In this document: in pieces, positions 16,465-25,063 of the stretch | How the letters are laid out: every line of letters begins with the position of its first letter | How positions within the stretch are numbered: position 1 is the stretch's first letter | Assembly (NCBI GenBank): GCA_021777845.1 | Contig: JAJYDB010000007.1 | Coordinates: 1-42,903, forward strand | Length of the DNA stretch: 42,903 nucleotides | Direction: 5' to 3' | From: Planctomycetota bacterium | GTDB taxonomy: Bacteria; Planctomycetota; Planctomycetia; Isosphaerales; Isosphaeraceae | Position numbers and translations under genes: made by a program | The notes under the pieces: generated by a model | The model's database searches: none | What the model was told of the DNA's origin: nothing | The model's input: only the letters and a program-made list of their open reading frames with translations

Positions 16465-17589
16465 ATGTCTTCAGGTCATGATCGCGCAAGCAACCGAATT
16501 GAAGACGACGCCCCTTTGCCGGGGGTGATCGGCGACGGCGACGCGATGCGCGAAGTCTATCGGACGACGCGACAGGTCGCGCCGACGCGAGCCTGCGTCT
16601 TGATCGTCGGCGAAACCGGAACGGGCAAGGAGCTCGTCGCCCGCGCGATTCACGACCTCAGCCCTCGGAATTCGGGGCCGTATATCCGCGTCAACTGCGG
16701 CGCCCTCACCGAGAGCCTGCTCGAAAGCGAGCTGTTCGGACACGTAAAGGGGTCGTTCACGGGGGCCTTCGATAATCGCACCGGCCGCTTTGAAGCCGCG
16801 CACACCGGCAGCATCTTTCTCGACGAGATCAACAGTACCTCGCCGAAACTCCAAGTCAAACTGCTCAGGTTTCTGCAGGAAGGCGAATTCGAGCGCGTCG
16901 GCGATACCCGCACCGTTTCGGTCGACACGCGCATTATCGCCGCGACGAACCGCGACCTGCTCGACGAAATCGACGCGGGCCGGTTCCGCGAGGATCTCTA
17001 TTATCGACTCAACGTCGTTCCGATTTATCTCCCGCCGTTGCGCGAGCGCCGCGAGGACATCGCGCACCTCGTCGGGTTCTTTCTCCGCCGCTTCGCCGAT
17101 CAGAACAAGCGCGATACCCGCAAGGTTCATCCCGACGCCATGCGACTCCTGCGCGAGCACGACTGGCCCGGTAATGTGCGCGAGTTGCAGAATTACATCG
17201 AGCGCGCCGTCGTTCTCGGCGCCGGCCCCGAGCTCTGCGTGGAACACCTCCCGCCGCAACTACGCGGAGAATCCACACCCCGACCCATGCGGCCGAGACC
17301 CGGCGCCGACTTCGCGGGGCTTACTTCCGAACTCGTCCGCCAGGGTGTACGATCCGCCGGTCCGAACGCAAACGACTTGTACCACCGCGTTGTCGGCCAG
17401 GTCGAACGCGAACTCATTCAGCAGGTCCTGCAAGGCTGCGACCGCGTTCAAATCAAGGCTGCCGCGCGGCTCGGAATCAACCGCAACACGCTCCACAAAA
17501 AGCTCGCCGAGTTCCGCATCGACGAGGACGGCGAATCCGTTCTCCCTGCCGACGCGGGTCCGTCGCGGGCCGTCGACGACATGGAGTAA
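16465..17589 (+). CDS. Sigma-54-dependent transcriptional activator without sensor domain
   Basis: The 374-residue protein starts almost directly with the AAA+ domain: Walker A GETGTGKE (49-56), GSFTGA (96-101, in place of the usual GAFTGA loop that contacts sigma-54), Walker B SIFLDE (116-121), and DLYYRLNVVPI with the Arg finger near 181. The WPGNVREL block follows at 234-241, and a Fis-type helix-turn-helix closes it (IKAAARLGINRNTLHKKL). Members open promoter complexes of RpoN-RNA polymerase. There is no receiver, GAF or PAS domain in front, so control must come from a partner protein, from abundance or from the short N-terminal tail. It is followed 6 bases later by a DNA methyltransferase gene, so the two are very likely cotranscribed. 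Confidence 0.92.
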   Translation: MSSGHDRASNRIEDDAPLPGVIGDGDAMREVYRTTRQVAPTRACVLIVGETGTGKELVARAIHDLSPRNSGPYIRVNCGALTESLLESELFGHVKGSFTGAFDNRTGRFEAAHTGSIFLDEINSTSPKLQVKLLRFLQEGEFERVGDTRTVSVDTRIIAATNRDLLDEIDAGRFREDLYYRLNVVPIYLPPLRERREDIAHLVGFFLRRFADQNKRDTRKVHPDAMRLLREHDWPGNVRELQNYIERAVVLGAGPELCVEHLPPQLRGESTPRPMRPRPGADFAGLTSELVRQGVRSAGPNANDLYHRVVGQVERELIQQVLQGCDRVQIKAAARLGINRNTLHKKLAEFRIDEDGESVLPADAGPSRAVDDME

Positions 17590-17595
17590 ACGTCA

Positions 17596-18525
17596 ATGAC
17601 GACCCTGAATCGACATGGATCGCGGACCCGCCAACGCTCCGAAGTCCCGCTCGACCGCATCATCCTAGGGGACTGCCTCGAAAAACTCGGCGAGCTTCCC
17701 GACGGATCGATTGACCTCGTGTTCGCCGACCCTCCCTTCAATATTGGATACGACTACGACGTCTACAACGACAAACAAGAAGTAAGCAAGTATCTCGACT
17801 GGTCGCGGCGCTGGATGACCGAAGTCTCGCGCGTCCTGAAGCCGAACGGCACGTTTTGGCTCGCGATCGGCGACGAATACGCCGCCGACCTCAAAGTCAT
17901 CGCGCAACGCGAGATCGGCCTGATCCCGCGCAGTTGGGTTATTTGGTACTACACTTTCGGCGTGAACTGCACTAAAAAATTCAGCCGCAGCCACGCGCAT
18001 TTATTCCATTTTGTAAAGCACTCCACTGATTTTACTTTCAACGACGAATCGATTCGCGTCCCCTCGGCGCGGCAACTCGTCTACAACGACCGCCGCGCCA
18101 ACCCGCGCGGACGACTCCCCGACGACACCTGGATCCTCCGCCCCCAAGAACCCGAGGCCGGCTTCAACCCCACCGACGACACCTGGTACTTTTCGCGCGT
18201 TTGCGGCACGTTCAAAGAGCGCGCGGGCTTTCACGGTTGCCAAATGCCCGAGCAACTGCTCGGACGCGTGATCAACGTCAGCTCCAATCCCGGCGAGATC
18301 GTCCTCGACCCGTTCGGCGGCAGCGGCTCCACGCTGATCACGGCGAAAAAGCTCGACCGTCGCTTCCTCGGGTTCGAGCTTTCACCCGAATACGTCACTC
18401 GGATCGAGCAACGTCTCGCCGCAACGCGCGTCGGGCAGAAACTCGACGGGATCGAGGACGCACGCGACGGCGGCAAAGCAAAAAAAACGACGGCACGTCG
18501 ACGACTCTCCTCATCGGAGTCTTAG
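17596..18525 (+). CDS. Site-specific DNA methyltransferase, beta class (orphan)
   Basis: The 309-residue enzyme has the motif order of beta-class N6-adenine (or N4-cytosine) methyltransferases: catalytic DPPF at 45-48 ([14 protein letters not shown]), then the target recognition region, then the S-adenosylmethionine-binding DPFGGSGST (238-246) and the [12 protein letters not shown] strand. No restriction endonuclease or specificity subunit is next to it, so it behaves as a solitary methyltransferase, possibly for epigenetic regulation in the style of CcrM. CcrM also has this domain order but carries an additional C-terminal DNA-binding domain; here the tail is only a short Lys/Arg/Ser-rich stretch. 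The target sequence cannot be predicted. It is tightly linked to the sigma-54 activator upstream. Confidence 0.9.
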   Translation: MTTLNRHGSRTRQRSEVPLDRIILGDCLEKLGELPDGSIDLVFADPPFNIGYDYDVYNDKQEVSKYLDWSRRWMTEVSRVLKPNGTFWLAIGDEYAADLKVIAQREIGLIPRSWVIWYYTFGVNCTKKFSRSHAHLFHFVKHSTDFTFNDESIRVPSARQLVYNDRRANPRGRLPDDTWILRPQEPEAGFNPTDDTWYFSRVCGTFKERAGFHGCQMPEQLLGRVINVSSNPGEIVLDPFGGSGSTLITAKKLDRRFLGFELSPEYVTRIEQRLAATRVGQKLDGIEDARDGGKAKKTTARRRLSSSES

Positions 18526-18526
18526 T

Positions 18527-18545
18527 AGGCCTGCCGGCGCAGCCT
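18527..18545. terminator. Hairpin filling the gap between convergent genes
   Basis: AGGC (18527-18530) and TGC (18532-18534) pair with GCA (18539-18541) and GCCT (18542-18545), with a bulged C18531 and a CGGC loop. The hairpin occupies the 19 bases between the methyltransferase stop (18525) and the stop of the minus-strand dehydrogenase gene (18545-18547). It has no T-run; pairing is by eye. Confidence 0.4.
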
Positions 18546-19567
18546 CAGTCCAACCGCGTGACGACCGCCGACGCCACCGCCGCGGTGAACGATTCGGTCG
18601 ATTCCCCGCCGCCTAGATCCGGGGTCCGAATCCCTTCGCGCAAAAGGTCGAGCGTCGCGTTTTTCACCGCCTGGCCGACCGTGATCTCGCCCAGTTGATA
18701 GAGCAACATCGCAAGCGCGAGGAAAATCGCGGTCGGATTCGCCAGTCCCTTTCCGGCGATGTCCGGCGCGGTGCCGTGCGCTGCGTCGAAGAGCGCGACC
18801 CGAACGACTCCCGAGGCGTCGAACGCCAGATTCGCGCTTGCGCCGATCCCCAGAGAACCCGCCAGCCCGCACGCCATGTCGCTGAGAAAATCGCCGTACT
18901 CGTTTAGCACAAGCACGATCTGAAACTTCTCGGGAGCCATGATCACTTTGCCTAAGAGCGCGTCAAACAACTCCACCGAGTGCGCCACCTCGGGAAACTG
19001 GACGGCCACTTCCTTCGCGACCCGCTCGAAGAGTCCGTCCGTGGCCTTCTGGATCGTGTACTTTGAAGCTGTCGTGACGCGCTTATTGGTCCGCCTGGCG
19101 AGGTTGAACGCGTAACGAGCGGCTTGCGCCACCGGTTTACGCTCGACGATCCGCAAACTGACCGCGCCGTCGTCGCCGATCAACCTACCGGGATCGTCAT
19201 ACGTCCCGCCTGTCGCGATCCTGACGATATCGAGGTCGAGCTCGCGTCGAAAATTGGTCGGCACCCCTGGGATTGTGTAAACAGGGCGGTGGATCACCGA
19301 AAGGTCGAGCCGACGTCGCAGGATCGCGTTCGGGCTTTCCGCAACCGTCGCCGTCGGATGTTTGAGCGCGACCCGAGTCGCGTTGATCGAGTCGGTCGCC
19401 TCGTCGTAAATCTTAGGTCCAACAAGCTTTCGATTCTCGACGGTGAGGTCGATCGGCACGAATTCGAGCCGCACGGGAAGTGCGTCGGCGAGCGTATGAA
19501 CGGCCCGCGAAAGCTCGGGGCCAATGCCGTCCCCAAGTAATTCGGTGACGGGGTATGTGGGTCGCAT
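18545..19567 (-). CDS. Isocitrate/isopropylmalate dehydrogenase-family enzyme
   Basis: This 340-residue member of the beta-decarboxylating dehydrogenase family oxidises a 2-hydroxyacid with NAD(P)+ and Mg2+, followed by decarboxylation. Marks: GDGIGPEL near the start, ESPNAILRRRLDL, HRPV (compare LeuB LRPV), ATGGTYDDPG (compare LeuB ELTGGIYFG, with the catalytic Tyr at 123), SKYTIQKATDGLF with the catalytic Lys at about 169, YGDFLSD with metal-binding Asp226 and Asp230, and AHGTAPDIAGKGLANPTA at 263-280. Several positions differ from both standard isocitrate and isopropylmalate dehydrogenases, so the substrate is uncertain; it could be isocitrate, homoisocitrate or another malate analogue. 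The start is ATG 19567. Confidence 0.85.
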   Translation of the reverse strand: MRPTYPVTELLGDGIGPELSRAVHTLADALPVRLEFVPIDLTVENRKLVGPKIYDEATDSINATRVALKHPTATVAESPNAILRRRLDLSVIHRPVYTIPGVPTNFRRELDLDIVRIATGGTYDDPGRLIGDDGAVSLRIVERKPVAQAARYAFNLARRTNKRVTTASKYTIQKATDGLFERVAKEVAVQFPEVAHSVELFDALLGKVIMAPEKFQIVLVLNEYGDFLSDMACGLAGSLGIGASANLAFDASGVVRVALFDAAHGTAPDIAGKGLANPTAIFLALAMLLYQLGEITVGQAVKNATLDLLREGIRTPDLGGGESTESFTAAVASAVVTRLD

Positions 19568-19905
19568 CGGACTCCGATCGGGATCAGGAAGCCTTTTGCC
19601 GCAGCCTTGGGTGCCACATTAAGCGTGATTGCGGCCGGGTCCGCGTCGCTAAATCACCCCGATACATGGGCGTGATTCTAAGACCGGCCGCGGCGGGCGT
19701 CAAACCTTCTCGTCGGGAACCGCCCGATCGTCCCACGCGAAATGGTTGGGACGGTGCCAACGGTTCCGGTTGAGATTTCCTGGATTGCCCAGGACCCGCT
19801 GCTTGGCCACTCGCGATTCGCGGGTTATACTGAATCATTCGCGTCACTCAAGGCGCACCTCCGGAATATCGTCTTTGGGTTAGCGCTTCGCCGGGAGCTT
19901 CGGTT
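19568..19905. other. Intergenic region without recognised gene
   Basis: About 340 bases between the divergent dehydrogenase gene (minus) and the coiled-coil protein gene (plus). Short frames lack ribosome-binding sites and protein-like composition. I see no clear promoter pair, hairpin or repeat; both flanking promoters should lie here. The last 15 bases (CGGGAGCTTCGGTT) carry a GGGAG that serves ATG 19906. Confidence 0.5.
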
Positions 19906-20478
19906 ATGTCAACCGCGGGCAAGGTTCTCGTCGTCCTCTCGATGCTGATGGCGATGGTCTGGGTATTGATGACGGCTTCGGTCGCCCAACTCCACATGAA
20001 CGCGACCGCCGCTGTTGCCAAACTTCAAACGGAGGTCGCGAAACTCGAGGTCGATGCCGCAGCCGTCGCGGCCAAGGCGATCGAACTTCGCGACGCGATT
20101 AACTTTGAGCAAGTCAAGATGGATAAAGACCTTGCGGTCATTCGAGCCCGCCTGGCCGACATCGAAACCGCTCGTTCCGAGACACTCGAAACCTCTGCAC
20201 GGGTCAAGATCCAGCTTGAAGATGCGCAGTCGACCCAAAAGAACTCCGAACTCGCTCGGGATACTCGTCTTGCGGAAAAGAACGCCGAAATCGCCGCGAA
20301 GGCCGCTGCCGAGGCTGAAGTCGAGCACCTGAAACAGGTTAACGTCACGATGATGGACGAGCTGGCGAAAATGCGCGAGCAGTACACCTCGATCGTCTCG
20401 CAAAGCAAAGAGCTTTCCGAGAAGCTCTCGAAAGATCAACCTATTCGTCGCGTTCGACGCGCTTCACTCGCACGCTGA
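19906..20478 (+). CDS. Membrane-anchored coiled-coil protein, unknown
   Basis: The 190-residue product has one N-terminal membrane helix (VLVVLSMLMAMVWVLMTAS, residues 7-25), followed by an almost continuous Ala/Glu/Lys/Leu-rich coiled coil (about 35-180) and a basic tail (RRVRRASLAR). The layout predicts an inner-membrane anchor with the coiled coil on the periplasmic side. It is similar in kind to uncharacterised planctomycete proteins; no named family is recognised. GGGAG precedes ATG 19906. The next gene starts about 80 bases downstream on the same strand. Confidence 0.75.
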   Translation: MSTAGKVLVVLSMLMAMVWVLMTASVAQLHMNATAAVAKLQTEVAKLEVDAAAVAAKAIELRDAINFEQVKMDKDLAVIRARLADIETARSETLETSARVKIQLEDAQSTQKNSELARDTRLAEKNAEIAAKAAAEAEVEHLKQVNVTMMDELAKMREQYTSIVSQSKELSEKLSKDQPIRRVRRASLAR

Positions 20479-20560
20479 GTCAACTCCGCCGAGCACCTCG
20501 AACGATGACGTTGCACTCGCGGGCTTGACCGTTGCGCCGGCACTCCGCTAGCGTAAATGG

Positions 20561-21568
20561 GTGGCATCGCCTGGCCGAGACCGGTTGCGGGCGACCGCGC
20601 GGAGGCTGGCCAATATCGACGCAAATCCTTTCATTTCTGATGGTTGCGCGTTTTCTAACGGGTGGGTAGGAATCGTTGCGAATGCTGGTTCGGGCAGCGG
20701 TCACGGACGCGTTCGCGTCGCACGATTGGCAAAGGCCCTCGAACAACGCAAGATCGCCGTTCAGGTCGCTTGGACCCCCGCGGAACGCTCGAGCCTAGTC
20801 GCAAGCTCAAGACGCGATGGAGCTTGTCGTTGCTTGGTCGCGGTCGGAGGCGACGGCACCGTGGCCGCACTCATCAACGAACGCCCTGCCGTACCGATCA
20901 GCGTATTGCCCGCAGGGACCGAGAATCTGTTCGCGAGGCACTTTCGGCTCGGACGATCGCCCGAACGTCTGGCCGCGACGATCGACCTCGGGCGGCACAT
21001 CGCCATCGACCTCGGCGACACTCTGCACCGCCGATTCGCACTCATGGCGGGCATTGGCTTCGACGCTGCCGTCGTGAATCGCCACCATACGGCGAGGCTG
21101 GCGCGAGACGGCGTTGCAAACCCAACGAATAGAATTGCTTACGTTGAATCAGTCCTCGACCAAAGTATGCGCTACCCGTTTCCAAGACTAACAGTGACAG
21201 TCGAGGAAGCCCCGTCCGGCAAGGTCGAGGTTCTCTCGGGGACTTCGATTTTTGTCTTCAATCTGCCGCGTTACGCGCTTGGGTTACCGTTCGCACCCTC
21301 GGCGCGCGCCGACGACGGTCTACTCGACCTGCTCGTGTTTGATAAACCCGGCCCTTTTAACGCGTTGCGCTACCTCTGGCTCGTGTTGCGAGGGCTCCAT
21401 ATGCGTCGACACGGGGTACACCACCGCCTCATCCGACGAGTCGCGGTCACGGCGTCGGACCCTACCCCCGCCCAACTCGACGGTGATCCGGGAGGTTTCG
21501 TCACCGCTGATGCCGAAAGTCCAATGAGGATTGCAGTTGCGCCGAGCGCCTTGAAAGTGATTGTGTAA
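20561..21568 (+). CDS. Diacylglycerol kinase-like / YegS-type lipid kinase
   Basis: The 335-residue protein belongs to the DAGK/NAD-kinase-like superfamily. It contains VGIVANAGSGSG (37-47; the usual NPxSG is NAGSG here), the nucleotide-binding VAVGGDGTVAALIN with GGDGT at 96-100, LPAGTENLFARHF (the family's LPxGTxNxFAR), and FALMAGIGFDAAVV (compare xGxGxDA). The C-terminal half is the beta-sandwich typical of bacterial lipid kinases, with a late LDGDPGG matching the family's 'DGE' motif. It probably phosphorylates diacylglycerol or a related lipid at the inner membrane. GTG 20561 is the first in-frame start; the first 33 residues are outside the family core, so a later start cannot be excluded. 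It converges on the vWA gene. Confidence 0.85.
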   Translation: MASPGRDRLRATARRLANIDANPFISDGCAFSNGWVGIVANAGSGSGHGRVRVARLAKALEQRKIAVQVAWTPAERSSLVASSRRDGACRCLVAVGGDGTVAALINERPAVPISVLPAGTENLFARHFRLGRSPERLAATIDLGRHIAIDLGDTLHRRFALMAGIGFDAAVVNRHHTARLARDGVANPTNRIAYVESVLDQSMRYPFPRLTVTVEEAPSGKVEVLSGTSIFVFNLPRYALGLPFAPSARADDGLLDLLVFDKPGPFNALRYLWLVLRGLHMRRHGVHHRLIRRVAVTASDPTPAQLDGDPGGFVTADAESPMRIAVAPSALKVIV

Positions 21569-21698
21569 AGCTAGGCGAGCCTCGATCAAGTTTTCGCGAC
21601 CGCGCGGTGCGCACGGAAAGGACCGAACGCCACGCCGGTCATTCGGGCCTGATCGAACGCGAATCACTCCTAGGAAAGCCTGTTGTGTTCCGGGTGGA

Positions 21699-24362
21699 TC
21701 ATTCGCTCGGGTTGCGGATGCTGTCCAGCACGCCCTTGACGTCAGGTCCCCCGGCGTCGTTGGGAGCGGGCCCGACCGGCGGCGCGATCGGGACGATCGC
21801 CTTCGCCCTGCGGACGAGTTCAATGAAGTCGCGCCGGTAGCCGCCGGGGTCGTCGACCAGCGCGGGCGTCGCGAGGCCCACGACACCGTCCCAGGTGATC
21901 GAACCCCTGTAGGGCGAACCTCTTAGGATCATCCCGAAGCCCGCGACCGCCGCCGCGAACTTCGTGTCGTTCGAGGCTTCGGAGATCCCCCGGCCGCTGT
22001 CGCGGGTCGCGATCGCGAGCAGTTTGCTGGTCTCCTCGCTCGGGTTTTTATACCGAATCTGGACATCGATATCCACCGCGGCCGGCTCTTGGTGTTTCGT
22101 CATCGCCTGTAAGTTGTTCTTAGGATTGATATTGGCCCGATCACCACGATCCGGGACCGCGCTTGCGACAGGGACGATTTCATAGAGAGCGGTCACGTGA
22201 TGACCCGCGCCGAGGTCGCCGGCATCCTTGGCGTCGTTCGCGAAGTCCTCGTTCTTGAGCGTGCGGTTCTCGTAACCGATCAGTCTGTAAGCGTTTACGG
22301 TCGTAGGGTCGAATTTGACCTGGAATTTGACGTCTTTGGCGACCGTCACGAGCGTCGCGCCCATCTCCTCGACAAGGACTTTGCGCGCCTCCTGTCGCGA
22401 GTCGATGTAGGCGTAGTGGCCGTTGCCTTTGTCGGCGATCTGTTCGAGGGTCGCATCCTTCAGGTTGCCCATGCCAAAGCCGAGCACGCTTAAAAACACG
22501 CCGCTCTTCGCTTTCGCCTCGGCGAGTTCGATCAGAGCCTGCGGGTTCACGACGCCGACGTTAAAGTCGCCGTCGGTCGCTAAGATGACGCGATTGGTAC
22601 CGCCGGGGATGAAGTGTTGGACTGCGACGTCGTATGCAAGTTGAACCCCGGAGCCGCCGTTCGTCGATCCACCGGCTTCGAGCTGATCGAGCACCGAGAG
22701 CACGCGTTGCTTGTCGCCGCACGGTGTCGAGGGGAGGACCAGCCCCGAGGCGCCGGCATAAACGACGATGGCAACGCGGTCATTTTCGCCTAAGTTTTCG
22801 ACCATGTCGCGGAGGCCGGCCTTCACAAGCGGAAGCTTGTTTGCGTCGGCCATTGATCCGGAGACGTCGACAAGAAAGACGAGGTTTGAGGACGGCCGAT
22901 TGCGGTTGTCGATCGGTCGCGAGGTGAGGGCCACGCGTGCGAGTCGATGGCCGGGCGACCAGGGACAGCTCGTGAATTCGACGCTCGCCGCGATCGGATG
23001 CTCACCCGTCGGCATCAGGTCGTGATAGGGGAAGTAGTTGAGCAGTTCTTCGATCCGCACCGCGGCCGCGGGCGGACGCTGATTGTGGTTCAAGAATCGG
23101 CGCACATTGGCGTAACCGGCGGTGTCGACGTCGATCGAGAAGGTTGAAAGCGGCTCTTGCGCGGCCGATCGAAACGGGTTGTCGCGGATGGGTTGGTACG
23201 CCTCCCGAGTCCGAGTCGCCGAGCCGAAATGATTGGTACCAGGAGGGCTCATCGCGGCGCCCAAGCCGGGCATTCTTCGCATCATCCGCCCCTGAGCCCC
23301 AGGAGCAGCCATCCCCCCCATCGAACCCATCATTCCGCCCATGCCTCCGTTTTTGACACTCTGCCGGTTCTCAGGAGCCATCGCTTTTTCAGTCTCGCTC
23401 AACATTTCTTGTTCGACTTTTGCCGGTTGGTTCGCGGCCTGCGGTGCGTTGCGGCGTGGTTCGTCTACTTGGAGCGAACGTCGTTTCATGGCGCTACGGC
23501 CCAAGGTCGTCTGTTCGACCGGGCTTGGAAGCTTTTCGCTCGATGCGGGGACCGCCCGACTTGCCGCGTCGTGGGGCTTCAGAGCAAGCATCGAGCCGTT
23601 TGCGGCGGCGAGGTCGGGCGCGGGTGCGGCTGCAACGGCGGGGCTGGGCCGACTCTGGCCATCGACGGGGGTCGAGGCGGCGGACGTAATGGATTGGGGT
23701 TTGGGAGCGGAGGGGACAGAGCGGCTCTCGCCGGTTTGGGCAATGTCGTACGCTAGATCGGAGATTGCCTTGCCCGCCTGAATCTGTGCGAGCGCGGGCT
23801 TTGCCGGAGGCGCTTCCGCGTCGCGGTAGGGGTCGGCGGAGATCACCGCGCCGGATTTCCGAGCTGGGTCCGCCTGAGGTGCCGCAAGTTTGGCGTCGGA
23901 GGTCCTGAGCGCGACTTCGGGTCCCGCGTCGCGACCGAGACCGTGTTGAGGGCCGGTAAGGTCGGCGTTTTTCCGCGGCGTCGTTATCCAAATGGTCAGC
24001 GCGGCGAGGCCGAGCAGGCCGGCGGCGATCGCGAAATGTCGCCCGGCTCGCAGCGAAAGGAATCGTCGACGCGGTTCGGAGGTGCCGGCGGCTGCGGAAT
24101 CCGCGGAGGCCGTTTCGAGGGCGGCTTCGATCTCTTGCTGTCGTTCGAGGTCGAGACCGGGCGCGACTTCGAGCCGGAGTTGCGCGGTGAGCAGCCGTGC
24201 CGCGGCGCGGATGTCGTCGACAAAACTGCGCGCGACGGGGTTTTGTTCGATGATCTGCCTGCACGCCTCGGCCGCCACGGGGTCGAGTTCGTCGAGCGCG
24301 AAGGCGGTCCAGCACGGGTCGTTGAGGTTGAAGTCAGGCGTGTTTTGGTCGTGGGTCGACAT
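21699..24362 (-). CDS. YfbK-type von Willebrand factor A protein with anti-sigma-like N terminus
   Basis: This is an 887-residue protein. Residues 1-100 (CWTAFALDELDPVAAEACRQIIEQNP) are cytoplasmic and resemble the N-terminal region of planctomycete anti-sigma-type proteins; one membrane helix follows (about 108-127), then a long Pro/Ala/Gln-rich linker with a Gly/Met-rich block near 339-375. The YfbK N-terminal domain (TFSIDVDTAGYANVRRFLN, 407-425) leads into the vWA domain with the MIDAS DVSGS (499-503), a later GGSTNGG, and ATDGDFN. A C-terminal DUF3520-like part closes it. vWA domains bind partner proteins through a metal ion, here outside the cytoplasm. The gene starts 14 bases after the ECF sigma gene, so the pair is an operon and probably a sigma factor with its membrane regulator. 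Confidence 0.88.
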   Translation of the reverse strand: MSTHDQNTPDFNLNDPCWTAFALDELDPVAAEACRQIIEQNPVARSFVDDIRAAARLLTAQLRLEVAPGLDLERQQEIEAALETASADSAAAGTSEPRRRFLSLRAGRHFAIAAGLLGLAALTIWITTPRKNADLTGPQHGLGRDAGPEVALRTSDAKLAAPQADPARKSGAVISADPYRDAEAPPAKPALAQIQAGKAISDLAYDIAQTGESRSVPSAPKPQSITSAASTPVDGQSRPSPAVAAAPAPDLAAANGSMLALKPHDAASRAVPASSEKLPSPVEQTTLGRSAMKRRSLQVDEPRRNAPQAANQPAKVEQEMLSETEKAMAPENRQSVKNGGMGGMMGSMGGMAAPGAQGRMMRRMPGLGAAMSPPGTNHFGSATRTREAYQPIRDNPFRSAAQEPLSTFSIDVDTAGYANVRRFLNHNQRPPAAAVRIEELLNYFPYHDLMPTGEHPIAASVEFTSCPWSPGHRLARVALTSRPIDNRNRPSSNLVFLVDVSGSMADANKLPLVKAGLRDMVENLGENDRVAIVVYAGASGLVLPSTPCGDKQRVLSVLDQLEAGGSTNGGSGVQLAYDVAVQHFIPGGTNRVILATDGDFNVGVVNPQALIELAEAKAKSGVFLSVLGFGMGNLKDATLEQIADKGNGHYAYIDSRQEARKVLVEEMGATLVTVAKDVKFQVKFDPTTVNAYRLIGYENRTLKNEDFANDAKDAGDLGAGHHVTALYEIVPVASAVPDRGDRANINPKNNLQAMTKHQEPAAVDIDVQIRYKNPSEETSKLLAIATRDSGRGISEASNDTKFAAAVAGFGMILRGSPYRGSITWDGVVGLATPALVDDPGGYRRDFIELVRRAKAIVPIAPPVGPAPNDAGGPDVKGVLDSIRNPSE

Positions 24363-24376
24363 GGACGGGTCTCCTT

Positions 24377-24949
24377 TCAGAGTTGGGTGCGCGCCGCGGG
24401 TGCGTCGGCGAGAAGACTGCGGAGGGTGGTCATTCCCGTGTGGATGAGGTAGCCGACGTTACTGACGGAGAAGCCGCTGATACGACTGATTTCCTGATAG
24501 GAGAAGCCGTTCTGGAATTTGAGGCGGATCACTTCGCGCTGGCCGGCGGGGAGCGTCTCGAGCAACTCGAGGGCGCGTGCGGCAAGGTCGTCGCGTTGGG
24601 CCGCTTCGGAGGGGTCCGACCCCGGGCTGATGCAAGTCTGGACGTGATGTTCATTGAGACGGGTCATGCGTCGCTCCTTGCGAAGGAGGTCGAAGGCGCG
24701 GTTGCGGCAGACGGTGAAAAGCCACTCGGCAAGTCGAGGCTCAACCCGCTCCCGGTCCTGGTCACAGAGACGGAGGAAGGCGTCTTGGACGATGTCGCGC
24801 GCCGCGTCGGCGTCGCCCACGAGGCGGGCCGCATAAAGAGTTAGCGGCGCCTCGTAGCGCGCGACGGCCCCGCGCACCCATTCACGGCGTTCCGCCGCGT
24901 TCGGATCGCTCATCGGCGTCGCCCGAAATCGTCCATCCGCATCGGCCAC
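24377..24949 (-). CDS. ECF-type RNA polymerase sigma factor
   Basis: The 190-residue protein has sigma region 2 (LTLYAARLVGDADAARDIVQDAFLRLCDQ, then WLFTVCRNRAFDLLRKERR) and sigma region 4 (LETLPAGQREVIRLKFQNGFSYQEISRISGFSVSNVGYLIHTGM), the normal layout of ECF sigma factors, which guide RNA polymerase to stress or envelope promoters. GTG 24949 is preceded by GGAAGGGA on the minus strand, and I prefer it; ATG 24913 is the alternative and would give 178 residues. It is the first gene of an operon with the vWA protein downstream, whose N-terminal cytoplasmic part may hold the sigma factor inactive. That control is inferred, not shown. Confidence 0.92.
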   Translation of the reverse strand: MADADGRFRATPMSDPNAAERREWVRGAVARYEAPLTLYAARLVGDADAARDIVQDAFLRLCDQDRERVEPRLAEWLFTVCRNRAFDLLRKERRMTRLNEHHVQTCISPGSDPSEAAQRDDLAARALELLETLPAGQREVIRLKFQNGFSYQEISRISGFSVSNVGYLIHTGMTTLRSLLADAPAARTQL

Positions 24950-25063
24950 CGTCCCTTCCGTCTCAACAACGCACGAGGCCGCGGTTTCTTAGGTGACATC
25001 GCGCGCAATTCGAGCCCGCGCGGTCCGGACCGCGATTCAGGAAGGACGGGAGCCTGCGCGACC

